A DNA stretch of 54,790 nt from an uncultured Aquimarina sp. GTDB lineage: Bacteria > Bacteroidota > Bacteroidia > Flavobacteriales > Flavobacteriaceae. The notes under the pieces are model-generated. The model made no database searches. It was not told where the DNA came from and worked only from the letters and a program-made list of their open reading frames with translations. The translations under genes were made by a program, and so were the position numbers. Location of the stretch: the NCBI GenBank assembly GCA_947500545.1, contig CANMSO010000016.1, positions 1 to 54,790 on the forward strand. Direction: 5' to 3'. This document shows, piece by piece, positions 28,873-38,598 of the stretch; position 1 is the stretch's first letter; the number at the start of each line of letters is the position of its first letter.

Positions 28873-31800
28873 CTAAATAGAAAATTTTTCAACCTCAACA
28901 TTCTTATTTTCAATATTAGTGGCCAGACTTTCTTGATTAAGTATGCTCTGAATTATTAAAGACTGCTCTTGGAATGTATTATTATAAAATAAAGTGCTAG
29001 TAGGTACTTTAACATCAAATACTCTATAAATACTATTCATTAACCTTGTTATTTTTAAACTATGACCTCCTAGGTCAAAGAACCCGTCTGTGATGCTTAC
29101 TTTTTCTACTTCTAACACCTCTTGCCAAATAATTGCTAGTTGTTCTTCGAATTCATTACGAGGAGCGATATATTCCTTATGAACATTTTTCTTTGCAGTT
29201 ATCCCCGGGAGCATTTTATAATCTATCTTTCCGTTTGGAGTTAAGGGAACAGATTCTATTACTTCGAAGTAACTCGGAATCATATAAAACGGCAATTTAT
29301 GATGCAAGTATACCTGCAATTCTTTTACATCTATAGGTTCTTTTTCTACAACATATGTTACTAATACCTCTGTCTCTTTTTCCTCTCTTACAACTGTTAG
29401 AACTTGTAGAATGCTTTCTGAGAATGACTTAATGGCAACCTCTACTTCTCCGAGCTCTATGCGATATCCACGTAACTTTATCTGGTTGTCCTTTCTTCCA
29501 AAAAATTCGATGTTTCCATCTGGTAACCATCTCGCCATATCACCAGTATCATACATGTAGTTATTTCTACTATTCGTACTATAAGGATTCTTTACAAAAC
29601 GTTCAGATGTTAGTTCAGAACGGTTTAAATATCCTTTTGCAACTCCTGCTCCAGATACATACAATTTACCTATTGTTCCTGGTGGTACTAATTGTTTATG
29701 TTTATTCAATATATACATCTGAGAATTCGATATAGGTTTTCCTATCGGAATTGAAGTATAAGAATTTTCTTTTGACAGTTTATAACAAGAACTATACGTG
29801 GTATCTTCTGATGGACCATAGAGGTTTCTTACCTCTAAATTATAGGTTAGAAGCTTTTGGGCTATATCCACAGGAAAAGGCTCTCCTGCTAGATTAATGG
29901 CGCTTACATTACTTAAATCACTCCCACTTTCTAATACATTTCTTATACTTGAAGGGACTGTATTTATTAGCACTTTAGTGTCACTCTCTAAGTGTTCACC
30001 AATTTCTAATGCACTGTCCAAAAGTCTTATTTTCTTTCCTGTAGACAATGTATAAAACAATTCAAAAACCGAGAGATCAAAACAATGAGATGTGACTGCA
30101 TATACTACATCAAAATTGGTGTTTTTAAATTCATCTTTTGCCCAGTTGATCATAGCAACTGCATTTTGATGCATGATCATTACACCTTTTGGGTTACCTG
30201 TAGTTCCCGAAGTATAAATAATATATGCCAAATCATCAGGCCCGAACTCACTTTCAGTATTCTCTTTTGAAAATTGATCTTTTTGTTTTTGAAGAGAATT
30301 TAACATTTCTTCATCAATTACCATTATGCAATTACTATCACGTTCTATATAAGTAATTCGTTCTTGAGGGTAATTTATATCAATTGGTACATAGACAGCT
30401 CCTGTTTTAAGTACTGCTAGTAAAGAGATCAGTAGTTTTTCACTTCTAGCTAATTTTACTCCAACAAAATCTCCTTCGAGTATTTCTTTTTCTTCTAATA
30501 AGTAATGTGCTAATTGATTAGAATACTCGTTAAGCTCTTTATATGTTAAAGTCTGACCTTCATATTCGATTGCAATTGCATCTGGTGTTTTTAAAACCTG
30601 TTCTTCAAAAAGAGATACCATTGTTTTATCTAAATCATAACCAACTTTAGTATCATTAAATTTTTCAAGTATAGTTTGTTCATCATCTGGTTTAAGCAAT
30701 TCTATAGCTTCCAACTCTATCGTTGGTGATTCTACTACTTGTGAAAATACATTTCCAAGGTGAGAAAAAATGCTTTCAATAAAAAACTGATCATAAATAT
30801 CTGTATTATAAGAAATACTAAGTGATAAGCCTTCTTTCTCCATAAAAGAAAATGATAAATCAAATTGCGCGGACTCTACTTCTATATCAAATTCATGAAT
30901 TGCAAAATCAGATACTGATTCCTTATTTTGAGCACCTAATAATTGTTGCTGATTATGTAAAACTACCATTACATCAAATAATGGAGATCTAGAAGTATCG
31001 CGCTCTAGATTAAGCTGTTCTACTAATGTATCAAAGGGAAAATCTTGATGAGAATATGCTTCTAATAAGCATTGTTTCTCTTTTTTAAGTGCGTCTAAAA
31101 AACTATCCTTTTCATCAAATTCAGTTCTGATTGCCAATGTATTAAGATACAATCCTATCTGAGATTCTAAATCTGGGTGTTCTCTACCCGCGATAGGTGT
31201 GCCAACAATAATGTCCTTTTGATTACTATATCTGGAAAGTAATATTTTAACTGCAGACATTAAAGTCATAAATAATGTTACCTGCTGTTGCTGTGAAAAC
31301 TGTTTTAATTTTGACAAAACTTCCTCAGGATAATTATGAATCAATACATTACCTGAATATGTTTTTATTAATGGACGTTTTCTAAAACTTGGCAAATCTA
31401 GTACAGGAAGTTCTCCTTGAAAAACATTCAACCAATATTCTTTTGATTCCTTTTGTGAACTTATAGTGTTTGTTTCTGCTAACCAAACGGCATAATCTTT
31501 AAACTGAATTGGTAACTCTGGTAATGTTAGCACCTCTCCTAACTGTAATTGTCTATAGACTTGTATAATCTCTGAAGTTAAAATCTCTATTGACCACCCA
31601 TCACTAATAATATGATGCATAGATAAGAAAAATACAAAACTATTATTCTCCCTTTTTAAAAGAGAAGCTCTTAACAAAGGCCCTGTAGCCAAGTCGTACC
31701 CTTTAGCTTGTTCATCTTTTATGTACTCCCTGATAGATTGATCTGGCAATGCAGATTCAGAAAAATCTTCAATCGATAAATTAAGATCGAAATCAGCTAT

Positions 31801-34800
31801 TGGGGTTATATATTGTTCTAAAATTCCTTTTTCATTGTTCTTAAAATAGGTGCGTAATATTTCATGACGATCAACCACATAGTTAACCGCTCTTGTAAAA
31901 TTCTCAACAACAATATTGCCTTCTAAAGTTACTGCTCCTGTAATATGATATGCCTGAGTGTCTATTTCAAATTGACTCAAAAACCATAATCTTTGTTGGG
32001 AAGGTGTCGTTGGATAAAAATCAGACTCTGCTGCACAATTAATAGGTAAAAATTCTTGGTCTTTTAATGCATGACATAATTTTTCTATAGTAGGGTTATT
32101 GTAAAACAATGAATATGATATACTCTTATCCATTTTCTTATTGATCCGATTAATGACCTGTGAAATCATTAAACTATGTCCACCTAATTCAAAGAAATTA
32201 TCGGTTACACCAACTTTATCTTGATGCAATACATCTTGCCATATAGCGGCAATTTTTTCTTCTAAGGCGGTTCTAGGTGCTATATATTTATGGTTTATGG
32301 TGTTTCCTTCCGTAATCTCTGGTAAACTTTTTTTGTCTATTTTTCCATTGGTAGTTAATGGAATTGTATCTAGTGTCACATAGTAATTTGGCAACATATA
32401 CACTGGTAACTCCTTGCTTAGGTTGGATCTTAACTCTTGCTCATTTAAATCTGAATCTGTGACAACATAAGCAACAACTACTGGACCGACCTTTTGTTTT
32501 TTAACCATGACTACAGCTTGCTGTATTTCTGGTTGGGATAATAGGATGCTTTCAATTTCGCCTAACTCTATACGATACCCTCTTATTTTTACCTGAGTAT
32601 CTTTCCTTCCCATAAACTCAATTGAACCACCTGGTGTCCATCTGGCTAGGTCACCTGTCCTGTATAATCGCTCTCCTGTTGTAAAAGGATGAGGTACAAA
32701 CTTCGCTGAAGTCAAATCGTCTCGATTAAGGTACCCTCTCGCAACACCATCTCCCCCTAGATAAATCTCACCAATTACTCCTATTGGAACCGGAGAATGA
32801 TTATCATCTAAAATGTAACAGGTACTATTTGATATCCCAGAACCAATAGGTATGGTTTGCACATTGTCTTGAATCTCGTTAATAGGATAATAAGTAGAAT
32901 ACGTAGTATTTTCCGTTGGACCATAGACATGATGAAGTTTGACTTTTGGGTATAGCTCTTTAAATCGTCTTACATGCTTTACTGATACTTGTTCCCCTCC
33001 AAATAATATATATTTTAGATCTTTTATCGATTCTAATTCAGATTCAACAAGAGTGTTAAATAAAGCTGTTGTTATAAAAAAACTATTTATACCTTGTTTT
33101 GTGAGTAAATCTCCAAATTTATTAACCTCTAAAAATATGTCTTTTGAGGATATAACTAAGGTTGCTCCATTAAGAAGGGGCATAAAAATATCAAATGTAG
33201 AACCGTCAAATGAAAAACTAGATAACCCCAAAATATTATCACCACCACAAACATCAATATAATTGGCGTTTTTCACCAATCTTACAATAGGTCGATGCTC
33301 TACTAATATTCCTTTAGGTTTCCCTGTTGATCCTGAAGTATAAATAACGTATGCCAGATTGTTAGGTTTGATTACTATATCTGGAATAACATCAGAATAG
33401 TTTTCTTCTTTTTTGAAGTGTTTTAAAATATTTTCATCTATTATAACTTTACAATTGCTATCCTCTTCTATATATGTGATTCTTTGTTGTGGATAATCAG
33501 GATCAATAGGAACATAGGCTCCACCTGTTTTTAAAATCGCCAATAAAGATATAATTGACCACTCGCTACGATCAAGTTTTATCCCTACCAAATCTTCTAT
33601 CTCTATATTGTAGTTAGACAATAAATAATTAGCCAAACGATTAGATACGTCATCTAACTCTTTATAAGTAAGTTTTTTTTCTTCAAATACTAGAGCAACT
33701 GCATCTGGTGTCTTTTTTACCTGATCATTAAATAAATCTACTATTGTTTTATCCTTTGGATAATCTACCTTAGTATTATTAAAAGCTACTAATATGTTTT
33801 GTTTTTCAACCTCTGTTAATAGATCAATATCTGCTAGATGAATATTTGGAGAAACTAATATCTGATCAAATAAGTTTTCTAGATGCGAAAAAATCCCGCT
33901 TATAAATACCTCCTCATAAATATCTGTATTATAAGAAATATCTAAAGATAATCCTTCTTTCTCAACAAAGGCAAAAGACAAATCAAACTGAGAAGATCCT
34001 GAATCCAAGTCATAATCACTTATAGTCAAACCATCTATCGATCCTCTATTATTAAAACCTGACAATTGCTGCTGATTCTGAAGTACAATCATTACGTCAA
34101 ACAATGGAGATCTAGAAGTATCTCTGGATAGATTAAGTGACTCTATTAATTTATCAAAAGGAAAATCCTGATGTGAATATGCACCTAATAACTGTTTCTT
34201 TTCTGCTTGTAATACATCTAAAAAACTACTATCAGTATTGAGTCTGGTACGAATTGCCAAAGTATTAAGATATAAACCTATTTGAGACTCTAAATCCCGA
34301 TGTCCTCTCCCAGCGATGGGAGTACCAACAATAATATCTTTTTGATTACTGTATCTTGAAAGTAATACTTTGACTGAAGATATCAAGATCATAAATAAGG
34401 TCACCTGGTGTTCCTGTGAAAAATCTTTTAATTTGGATAAAATCTCTTTTGAATAACAATAATTCAGTACACTACCCCGATATGTCTTTATCATAGGACG
34501 AGTCTTAAAACTTGGTAACTCTAATACCGGTAATTCTCCTTGAAAAACATCTAACCAATAATCCTTTGATTCTTTATAATCGGTAGTGGTATGCATTTCT
34601 GATAACCAAACCGCATAATCTTTAAACTGTATGGATAAATCAGGCAAAGATATATCGGCTCCTAGCTGTAGCTGTTTATAGCTCTCAAAAACCTCAGAGG
34701 TTAAAACCTCTATCGACCAACCATCACTTATAATATGATGCATCGATAAGAAAAATACAAACTCATTATCACAAACCTGTAAAAGAGAAGCACTAAATAA

Positions 34801-37575
34801 AGGAGCATTCGATAAATCATATCCTATATGCTGTTGCTCTTTTATATAACTTTCAACTGCATGACAGGGATCTCTTGATTCAGAAAAATCCTTAACTGAT
34901 AAAGTAAAATCAAAAGCCGATTCCGGTAAAATATATTGGCGTAAAAGACCTTCTTCGTTATTCCTAAAACTAGTGCGTAAAACCTCATGACGGTCAACAA
35001 CATGAGTAAAGGCAAGATTAAAATTCTCAATATTAACATCCCCTTTTAAAACTATAGCGCCTGTAATTTGATAAGCTTGCGCTTCTTCCCCCAATTGACT
35101 TAACAACCATAAACGATGCTGTGATGGAGTTACTGGATAAGAATCCAAAACAGGAGCTTTGTCTATAGCTATAAATTGGTCATCTTGTAACGAAACAACT
35201 ATATTCTCAATGGTAGGATTCGTGTAAAAAACCTTAAAAGGAATATTCTTACCCATAATCTTATGGGCCCTATTGATAATCTGTGAAATCATCAAACTGT
35301 GACCTCCTAATTCAAAAAAATTATCTGTGATTCCAATACCACTTACTCCTAATATTTCTTCCCAAATATGAACTAACTCTTGTTCCGTTTTGTCTCTTGG
35401 AGCTACATAATCCTTCTTGATAACATCAACAGAAGTGATTTCTGGTAAGGCCTTCTTATTTACTTTACCATTAGGTGTAAGAGGAACTGATCCTATCGCA
35501 ATAAAATAACTAGGAAGCATATAAGAGGGCAATTTCTCTTGTAAATAAGCCCTTAACTTTGATTTATCAATGGATGCGTTTTCAACGTAATACCCAACTA
35601 ATATATCTTCTTTTTGAGGTTTTTTAACAGCAACAACTGCCTGTAAGATATCTTCGGAAAATTCTGATATCGAATTTTCTATTTCTGCTAGCTCTATACG
35701 ATAACCTCTCAATTTCACCTGATGATCTTTTCTTCCCAAAAACTCGATAGTACCATCTGTAGACCATCTAGCTAAGTCACCTGTATCATACATATGTTCT
35801 CCTGCACAATATGGGTTGTCTAAAAACTTTTCTGTTGTCAATTCAGGGCGATTAAGATATCCATTAGCAACACCGGACCCAGAAACATAAAGTTTACCTA
35901 TTACTCCAGGAGGTAACAATTGAAGGGATTCATCTAAAATATAAGCTTGTGTATTTGTTATAGGTGTACCAATAGGAATTGATCGATATTCCTTTGATTT
36001 CGATAATTTGTAACAGGTACTATATGTAGTGTCCTCTGAAGGACCATACAGATTTCTAATCTCTGCTGTAGTGGTTAAAAGCTTTTGAGCAATATCAACC
36101 GGAAAAGGCTCTCCTGCCAAATTTACAGCACTTACATTTGATAAATCACACCCCTCGTCTAAGACATTTCGAATACTTGAAGGAACTGTATTTAATAGCA
36201 CCTTGGTGTCATTTTGAAGATGTTTACCTATTTCTAGAGCACTATCTAGTAATTTTATCTTTTTACCCACGGATAGTGTATAAAACAACTCAAAAACTGA
36301 TAGATCAAAACAATGAGAAGTAGCAGCATATACTAAATCAAAATCAGTATTCTTAAACTCATCTTTTGCCCATTCTATTAAAGCAACAGCATTTTTATGA
36401 GTAATCATTACTCCTTTGGGATTACCAGTAGTACCAGAAGTATAAATAATATAAGCTAGGTCACTTGATTTTTTATGATTTAATACATTCTCTACTAAGC
36501 AGAGATCTTCATCTCTTTGGAAACGAATCAACTCTTCTGCATCAATTACTAATTTACAATTACTGTCTGTTTCTATATATGAAATTCTTTCAGAAGGATA
36601 GTTAATATCTATAGGAACATAAACAGCTCCTGCTTTTAATACTGCTAATAAAGCAATTAATAACTTTTCACTCCTTGCAAGTTTTACACCAACAAAATCA
36701 CCTGCAGATATACCTTGTTCCATTAAATAATGAGCCAATTGATTAGAGCGCTTATTAAGTTCACTGTAGGTTAGTGACTCCCCATCATATTCTATAGCAA
36801 TATTATCTGGGGTTCTTATAACTTGATCTTCGAAAAGAGATGAAATTGTGCTATCCTTTGGTAATTTTATTTTATTTGAAATACCAAATTCAGATAACAG
36901 TTTTTCCTTTTCTTCTTCAGACACAATAGTGACCTGAGAAATCTCTGTTTCTATATTCGTTTTTAAATCCTGAATCCAAATCTTTAATTTATGAAGGAAG
37001 CTATTAACTAATTTTACTTCCGAAAACTTTTCCGAAAAGTATATAGAAATCTCTAGATCCGAATTTTGTTTTTTATCTACCTTTAATAAAAAAGAAGAAA
37101 AAACTTCCTCATCATAATTGTACGAGAACCCAAAAGGAGTACATGCATTAAATGACTTCTTTGAAATTACAGTCATGTCATAATCCCTATGCTTGTAAAC
37201 TTCTTGTACTTCTTTTTTAACCTCCTGAAAAAACTGCTTCAATATTTTCCCATTTATAGACGGAAAATCATACAACAATGAAGCTTCTTGCTTCATAGAC
37301 AAACTCCTTGAAGAAATCAAATTACATTCATCAAAATAACGTTGTAGAAGCGCATTGTAAATAGCCAACAAAACTGTAAACTCTGCTATCTCGTTGCCCG
37401 AGGTAAGCCTATAGAAGTATTGAAGATCATCTTTCTTTATTAAGATACTATCTGCTGATAAATAAGAATTTATTAATAAATCTGAATCTCCAGAAAAACT
37501 AGATTTTAGTTTTTCTTTCCAATAGTTTGTTGTTATTTTTTTTTGAATTGTAGTCATTCTATTTCTTTTAATCAT
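28873..37575 (-). CDS. Three-module NRPS, vestigial C-A-PCP-C-A-PCP-C-A-PCP
   Basis: 2900 residues; the first synthetase of the operon. Its ATG overlaps the stop of the NusG-like gene (ATGA). Residues 1 to about 220 resemble only the C-terminal half of a condensation domain and contain no HHxxxDG, so this is a start module with a vestigial C. Then A1 (about 235-735), carrier Ser760, C2 (HHIISDG), A2 (about 1280-1775), carrier Ser1801, C3 (HHIISDG), A3 (about 2320-2810), carrier Ser2839. Pockets: A1 and A3 D-L-F-N-N-A-L-T-Y-K (alanine), A2 D-G-F-F-L-G-V-T-Y-K, one position from the isoleucine code DGFFLGVVYK. Predicted start: Ala-Ile-Ala. No epimerase or methyltransferase domain is seen. The tail VEKFSI should dock with the TubC domain of the next protein. 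Confidence 0.96.
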   Translation of the reverse strand: MIKRNRMTTIQKKITTNYWKEKLKSSFSGDSDLLINSYLSADSILIKKDDLQYFYRLTSGNEIAEFTVLLAIYNALLQRYFDECNLISSRSLSMKQEASLLYDFPSINGKILKQFFQEVKKEVQEVYKHRDYDMTVISKKSFNACTPFGFSYNYDEEVFSSFLLKVDKKQNSDLEISIYFSEKFSEVKLVNSFLHKLKIWIQDLKTNIETEISQVTIVSEEEKEKLLSEFGISNKIKLPKDSTISSLFEDQVIRTPDNIAIEYDGESLTYSELNKRSNQLAHYLMEQGISAGDFVGVKLARSEKLLIALLAVLKAGAVYVPIDINYPSERISYIETDSNCKLVIDAEELIRFQRDEDLCLVENVLNHKKSSDLAYIIYTSGTTGNPKGVMITHKNAVALIEWAKDEFKNTDFDLVYAATSHCFDLSVFELFYTLSVGKKIKLLDSALEIGKHLQNDTKVLLNTVPSSIRNVLDEGCDLSNVSAVNLAGEPFPVDIAQKLLTTTAEIRNLYGPSEDTTYSTCYKLSKSKEYRSIPIGTPITNTQAYILDESLQLLPPGVIGKLYVSGSGVANGYLNRPELTTEKFLDNPYCAGEHMYDTGDLARWSTDGTIEFLGRKDHQVKLRGYRIELAEIENSISEFSEDILQAVVAVKKPQKEDILVGYYVENASIDKSKLRAYLQEKLPSYMLPSYFIAIGSVPLTPNGKVNKKALPEITSVDVIKKDYVAPRDKTEQELVHIWEEILGVSGIGITDNFFELGGHSLMISQIINRAHKIMGKNIPFKVFYTNPTIENIVVSLQDDQFIAIDKAPVLDSYPVTPSQHRLWLLSQLGEEAQAYQITGAIVLKGDVNIENFNLAFTHVVDRHEVLRTSFRNNEEGLLRQYILPESAFDFTLSVKDFSESRDPCHAVESYIKEQQHIGYDLSNAPLFSASLLQVCDNEFVFFLSMHHIISDGWSIEVLTSEVFESYKQLQLGADISLPDLSIQFKDYAVWLSEMHTTTDYKESKDYWLDVFQGELPVLELPSFKTRPMIKTYRGSVLNYCYSKEILSKLKDFSQEHQVTLFMILISSVKVLLSRYSNQKDIIVGTPIAGRGHRDLESQIGLYLNTLAIRTRLNTDSSFLDVLQAEKKQLLGAYSHQDFPFDKLIESLNLSRDTSRSPLFDVMIVLQNQQQLSGFNNRGSIDGLTISDYDLDSGSSQFDLSFAFVEKEGLSLDISYNTDIYEEVFISGIFSHLENLFDQILVSPNIHLADIDLLTEVEKQNILVAFNNTKVDYPKDKTIVDLFNDQVKKTPDAVALVFEEKKLTYKELDDVSNRLANYLLSNYNIEIEDLVGIKLDRSEWSIISLLAILKTGGAYVPIDPDYPQQRITYIEEDSNCKVIIDENILKHFKKEENYSDVIPDIVIKPNNLAYVIYTSGSTGKPKGILVEHRPIVRLVKNANYIDVCGGDNILGLSSFSFDGSTFDIFMPLLNGATLVISSKDIFLEVNKFGDLLTKQGINSFFITTALFNTLVESELESIKDLKYILFGGEQVSVKHVRRFKELYPKVKLHHVYGPTENTTYSTYYPINEIQDNVQTIPIGSGISNSTCYILDDNHSPVPIGVIGEIYLGGDGVARGYLNRDDLTSAKFVPHPFTTGERLYRTGDLARWTPGGSIEFMGRKDTQVKIRGYRIELGEIESILLSQPEIQQAVVMVKKQKVGPVVVAYVVTDSDLNEQELRSNLSKELPVYMLPNYYVTLDTIPLTTNGKIDKKSLPEITEGNTINHKYIAPRTALEEKIAAIWQDVLHQDKVGVTDNFFELGGHSLMISQVINRINKKMDKSISYSLFYNNPTIEKLCHALKDQEFLPINCAAESDFYPTTPSQQRLWFLSQFEIDTQAYHITGAVTLEGNIVVENFTRAVNYVVDRHEILRTYFKNNEKGILEQYITPIADFDLNLSIEDFSESALPDQSIREYIKDEQAKGYDLATGPLLRASLLKRENNSFVFFLSMHHIISDGWSIEILTSEIIQVYRQLQLGEVLTLPELPIQFKDYAVWLAETNTISSQKESKEYWLNVFQGELPVLDLPSFRKRPLIKTYSGNVLIHNYPEEVLSKLKQFSQQQQVTLFMTLMSAVKILLSRYSNQKDIIVGTPIAGREHPDLESQIGLYLNTLAIRTEFDEKDSFLDALKKEKQCLLEAYSHQDFPFDTLVEQLNLERDTSRSPLFDVMVVLHNQQQLLGAQNKESVSDFAIHEFDIEVESAQFDLSFSFMEKEGLSLSISYNTDIYDQFFIESIFSHLGNVFSQVVESPTIELEAIELLKPDDEQTILEKFNDTKVGYDLDKTMVSLFEEQVLKTPDAIAIEYEGQTLTYKELNEYSNQLAHYLLEEKEILEGDFVGVKLARSEKLLISLLAVLKTGAVYVPIDINYPQERITYIERDSNCIMVIDEEMLNSLQKQKDQFSKENTESEFGPDDLAYIIYTSGTTGNPKGVMIMHQNAVAMINWAKDEFKNTNFDVVYAVTSHCFDLSVFELFYTLSTGKKIRLLDSALEIGEHLESDTKVLINTVPSSIRNVLESGSDLSNVSAINLAGEPFPVDIAQKLLTYNLEVRNLYGPSEDTTYSSCYKLSKENSYTSIPIGKPISNSQMYILNKHKQLVPPGTIGKLYVSGAGVAKGYLNRSELTSERFVKNPYSTNSRNNYMYDTGDMARWLPDGNIEFFGRKDNQIKLRGYRIELGEVEVAIKSFSESILQVLTVVREEKETEVLVTYVVEKEPIDVKELQVYLHHKLPFYMIPSYFEVIESVPLTPNGKIDYKMLPGITAKKNVHKEYIAPRNEFEEQLAIIWQEVLEVEKVSITDGFFDLGGHSLKITRLMNSIYRVFDVKVPTSTLFYNNTFQEQSLIIQSILNQESLATNIENKNVEVEKFSI

Positions 37576-38099
37576 GCAATTTCATGAAGGCTTACCATAT
37601 GATAAGAAGGAATTGTGGCTATGATGTTTTGCTGTAATGAATCTATTCGGACTATAATTTTATTTGTATTATTAACTTTTAAAATTTCACACTCTAAACC
37701 ACTTAATGATCCATAATTTATCTTTTTAACATCCCCAACTCGAAATGATTGATTGGAAATTTCAAGGTCTGAGATTTCATCTGATCCTAAGCATAATTTT
37801 ACATTTAAGATCTCTTCTTCTCTAACTCTTGCATATTCATTCCTAAATTTTATGAAAGTACATGCTCCATTAATTGATAATGCTTTATGAAAATCCATTG
37901 AAGAATTAATCTTAACAAAAACATATGAAGGGAAAAGTGGTTTCGAGATTATTTTTTTTCTGTCGCTCCATTGATTAATCGTTTCGACCAATGGGAGAAA
38001 AGATTCGAGTTCCTGTTCTATTAAAAGGTCATGAACTCTTTTTTCATGACGCGATTTAACATATAGAACATACCATCCGGTTTTAAGAAGTTTGCCCAT
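37572..38099 (-). CDS. NusG-like transcription antiterminator (UpxY/LoaP/RfaH type)
   Basis: 175 residues: NGN domain at the N-terminus (GWYVLYVKSRHEKRVHDLL, about 7-26; LFPSYVFVKI in the middle) and a KOW domain at the C-terminus (FRVGDVKKINYGSLSGLECE). It is the first gene of the operon and overlaps the first NRPS gene by 4 bp. NusG paralogues of this type travel with RNA polymerase and let it pass internal terminators in one long operon: UpxY proteins do so for Bacteroides capsule loci, LoaP for polyketide operons in Bacillus and relatives, RfaH in enterics. By position I infer that this one ensures transcription through the more than 38 kb of synthetase genes. It is clearly a specialised paralogue and not the housekeeping NusG, which would lie beside ribosomal and secE genes. 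Confidence 0.92.
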   Translation of the reverse strand: MGKLLKTGWYVLYVKSRHEKRVHDLLIEQELESFLPLVETINQWSDRKKIISKPLFPSYVFVKINSSMDFHKALSINGACTFIKFRNEYARVREEEILNVKLCLGSDEISDLEISNQSFRVGDVKKINYGSLSGLECEILKVNNTNKIIVRIDSLQQNIIATIPSYHMVSLHEIA

Positions 38100-38188
38100 G
38101 ATAATTGTGTGTTTTAAGAAATAACTTGATGTTATTTATCTTGTGAAATATGTTGGTAATAGGAAAAAATCAAAAGAAAATTGAAAAA

Positions 38189-38294
38189 AAGCTATAGCTT
38201 CGCTTCCTTGACTCACATGGTGTTTATTTGACAAAAAACAAATTCAACCCAATAAAATCTAGTTAAGCTTATATGGTAAATTATAAATACCATA
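38189..38294 (-). other. Leader hairpins upstream of the NusG-like gene
   Basis: Two inverted repeats in the presumed 5' leader. TATGGTA (38272-38278) pairs perfectly with TACCATA (38288-38294) across a 9-nt loop. Nearer the gene, the palindrome AAGCTATAGCTT (38189-38200) is followed on the minus strand by a run of seven T, a weak intrinsic-terminator shape. LoaP-type antiterminators act on RNA hairpins in leaders, so these are candidate target sites. The link is inference. Confidence 0.35.
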
Positions 38295-38416
38295 AAGCAG
38301 CATTGTCGGTTTGACTATTTAGCTTATTTAATTAAATGTAAAAATTAGGAATACATTTAAAAACTAATGATAAATAATAAAAGATCACATCTTCTATCAG
38401 TCATTATCATTTAATA

Positions 38417-38449
38417 CAAACATAGATTAAACCCAATGCATAAAACAAG
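38417..38449 (-). promoter_or_regulatory. Candidate promoter of the NRPS/PKS operon
   Basis: On the minus strand TATGTTTG (38424-38417) matches the Bacteroidota -7 box TAnnTTTG exactly, and TTG (within CTTG, 38449-38446) lies 21 bp upstream, within the 17-23 bp spacing reported for Flavobacterium promoters. It would give a leader of about 310 nt before the NusG-like gene. The direct-repeat site at 38465-38505 lies just upstream of the -33 element, the usual place for an activator. Confidence 0.5.
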
Positions 38450-38464
38450 TCATTACGGTCCGTT

Positions 38465-38505
38465 TTCAGGAAAAAAGACCCTGAATTCAGGGAATTCAGA
38501 GAACC
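38465..38505 (+). repeat. Direct-repeat regulatory element, copy 1
   Basis: TTCAGGAAAAAAGAC (38465-38479) is followed exactly 21 bp later by a second TTCAGG (38486-38491) running into GAATTCAGAGAACC. The centre also forms a perfect 14-bp palindrome, CCCTGAATTCAGGG (38479-38492). The first 15 bases match copy 2 at 41036-41050 in 14 positions. A 21-bp period places both half-sites on one DNA face, as for AraC-family proteins, and an AraC-type gene lies between the two copies. Confidence 0.55.
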
Positions 38506-38598
38506 GAAAAATATTTTAAATAATTGTTTTTTAGATACTTACACATTTGTTGAAGATTATAAAATTCAATACCTACCATCAAATCACTATTTTATTAA

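Noticed and set aside
34842..35039. Small minus-strand frame inside the first synthetase
   Set aside because: Lies in another frame within a clear condensation domain; leucine-rich composition is a by-product of the real frame.
13138..37575. Repeated DNA stretches that could be taken for mobile or CRISPR-like repeats
   Set aside because: They are recurring A, C and carrier-domain motifs in synthetase genes; spacing and coding frame explain them fully.
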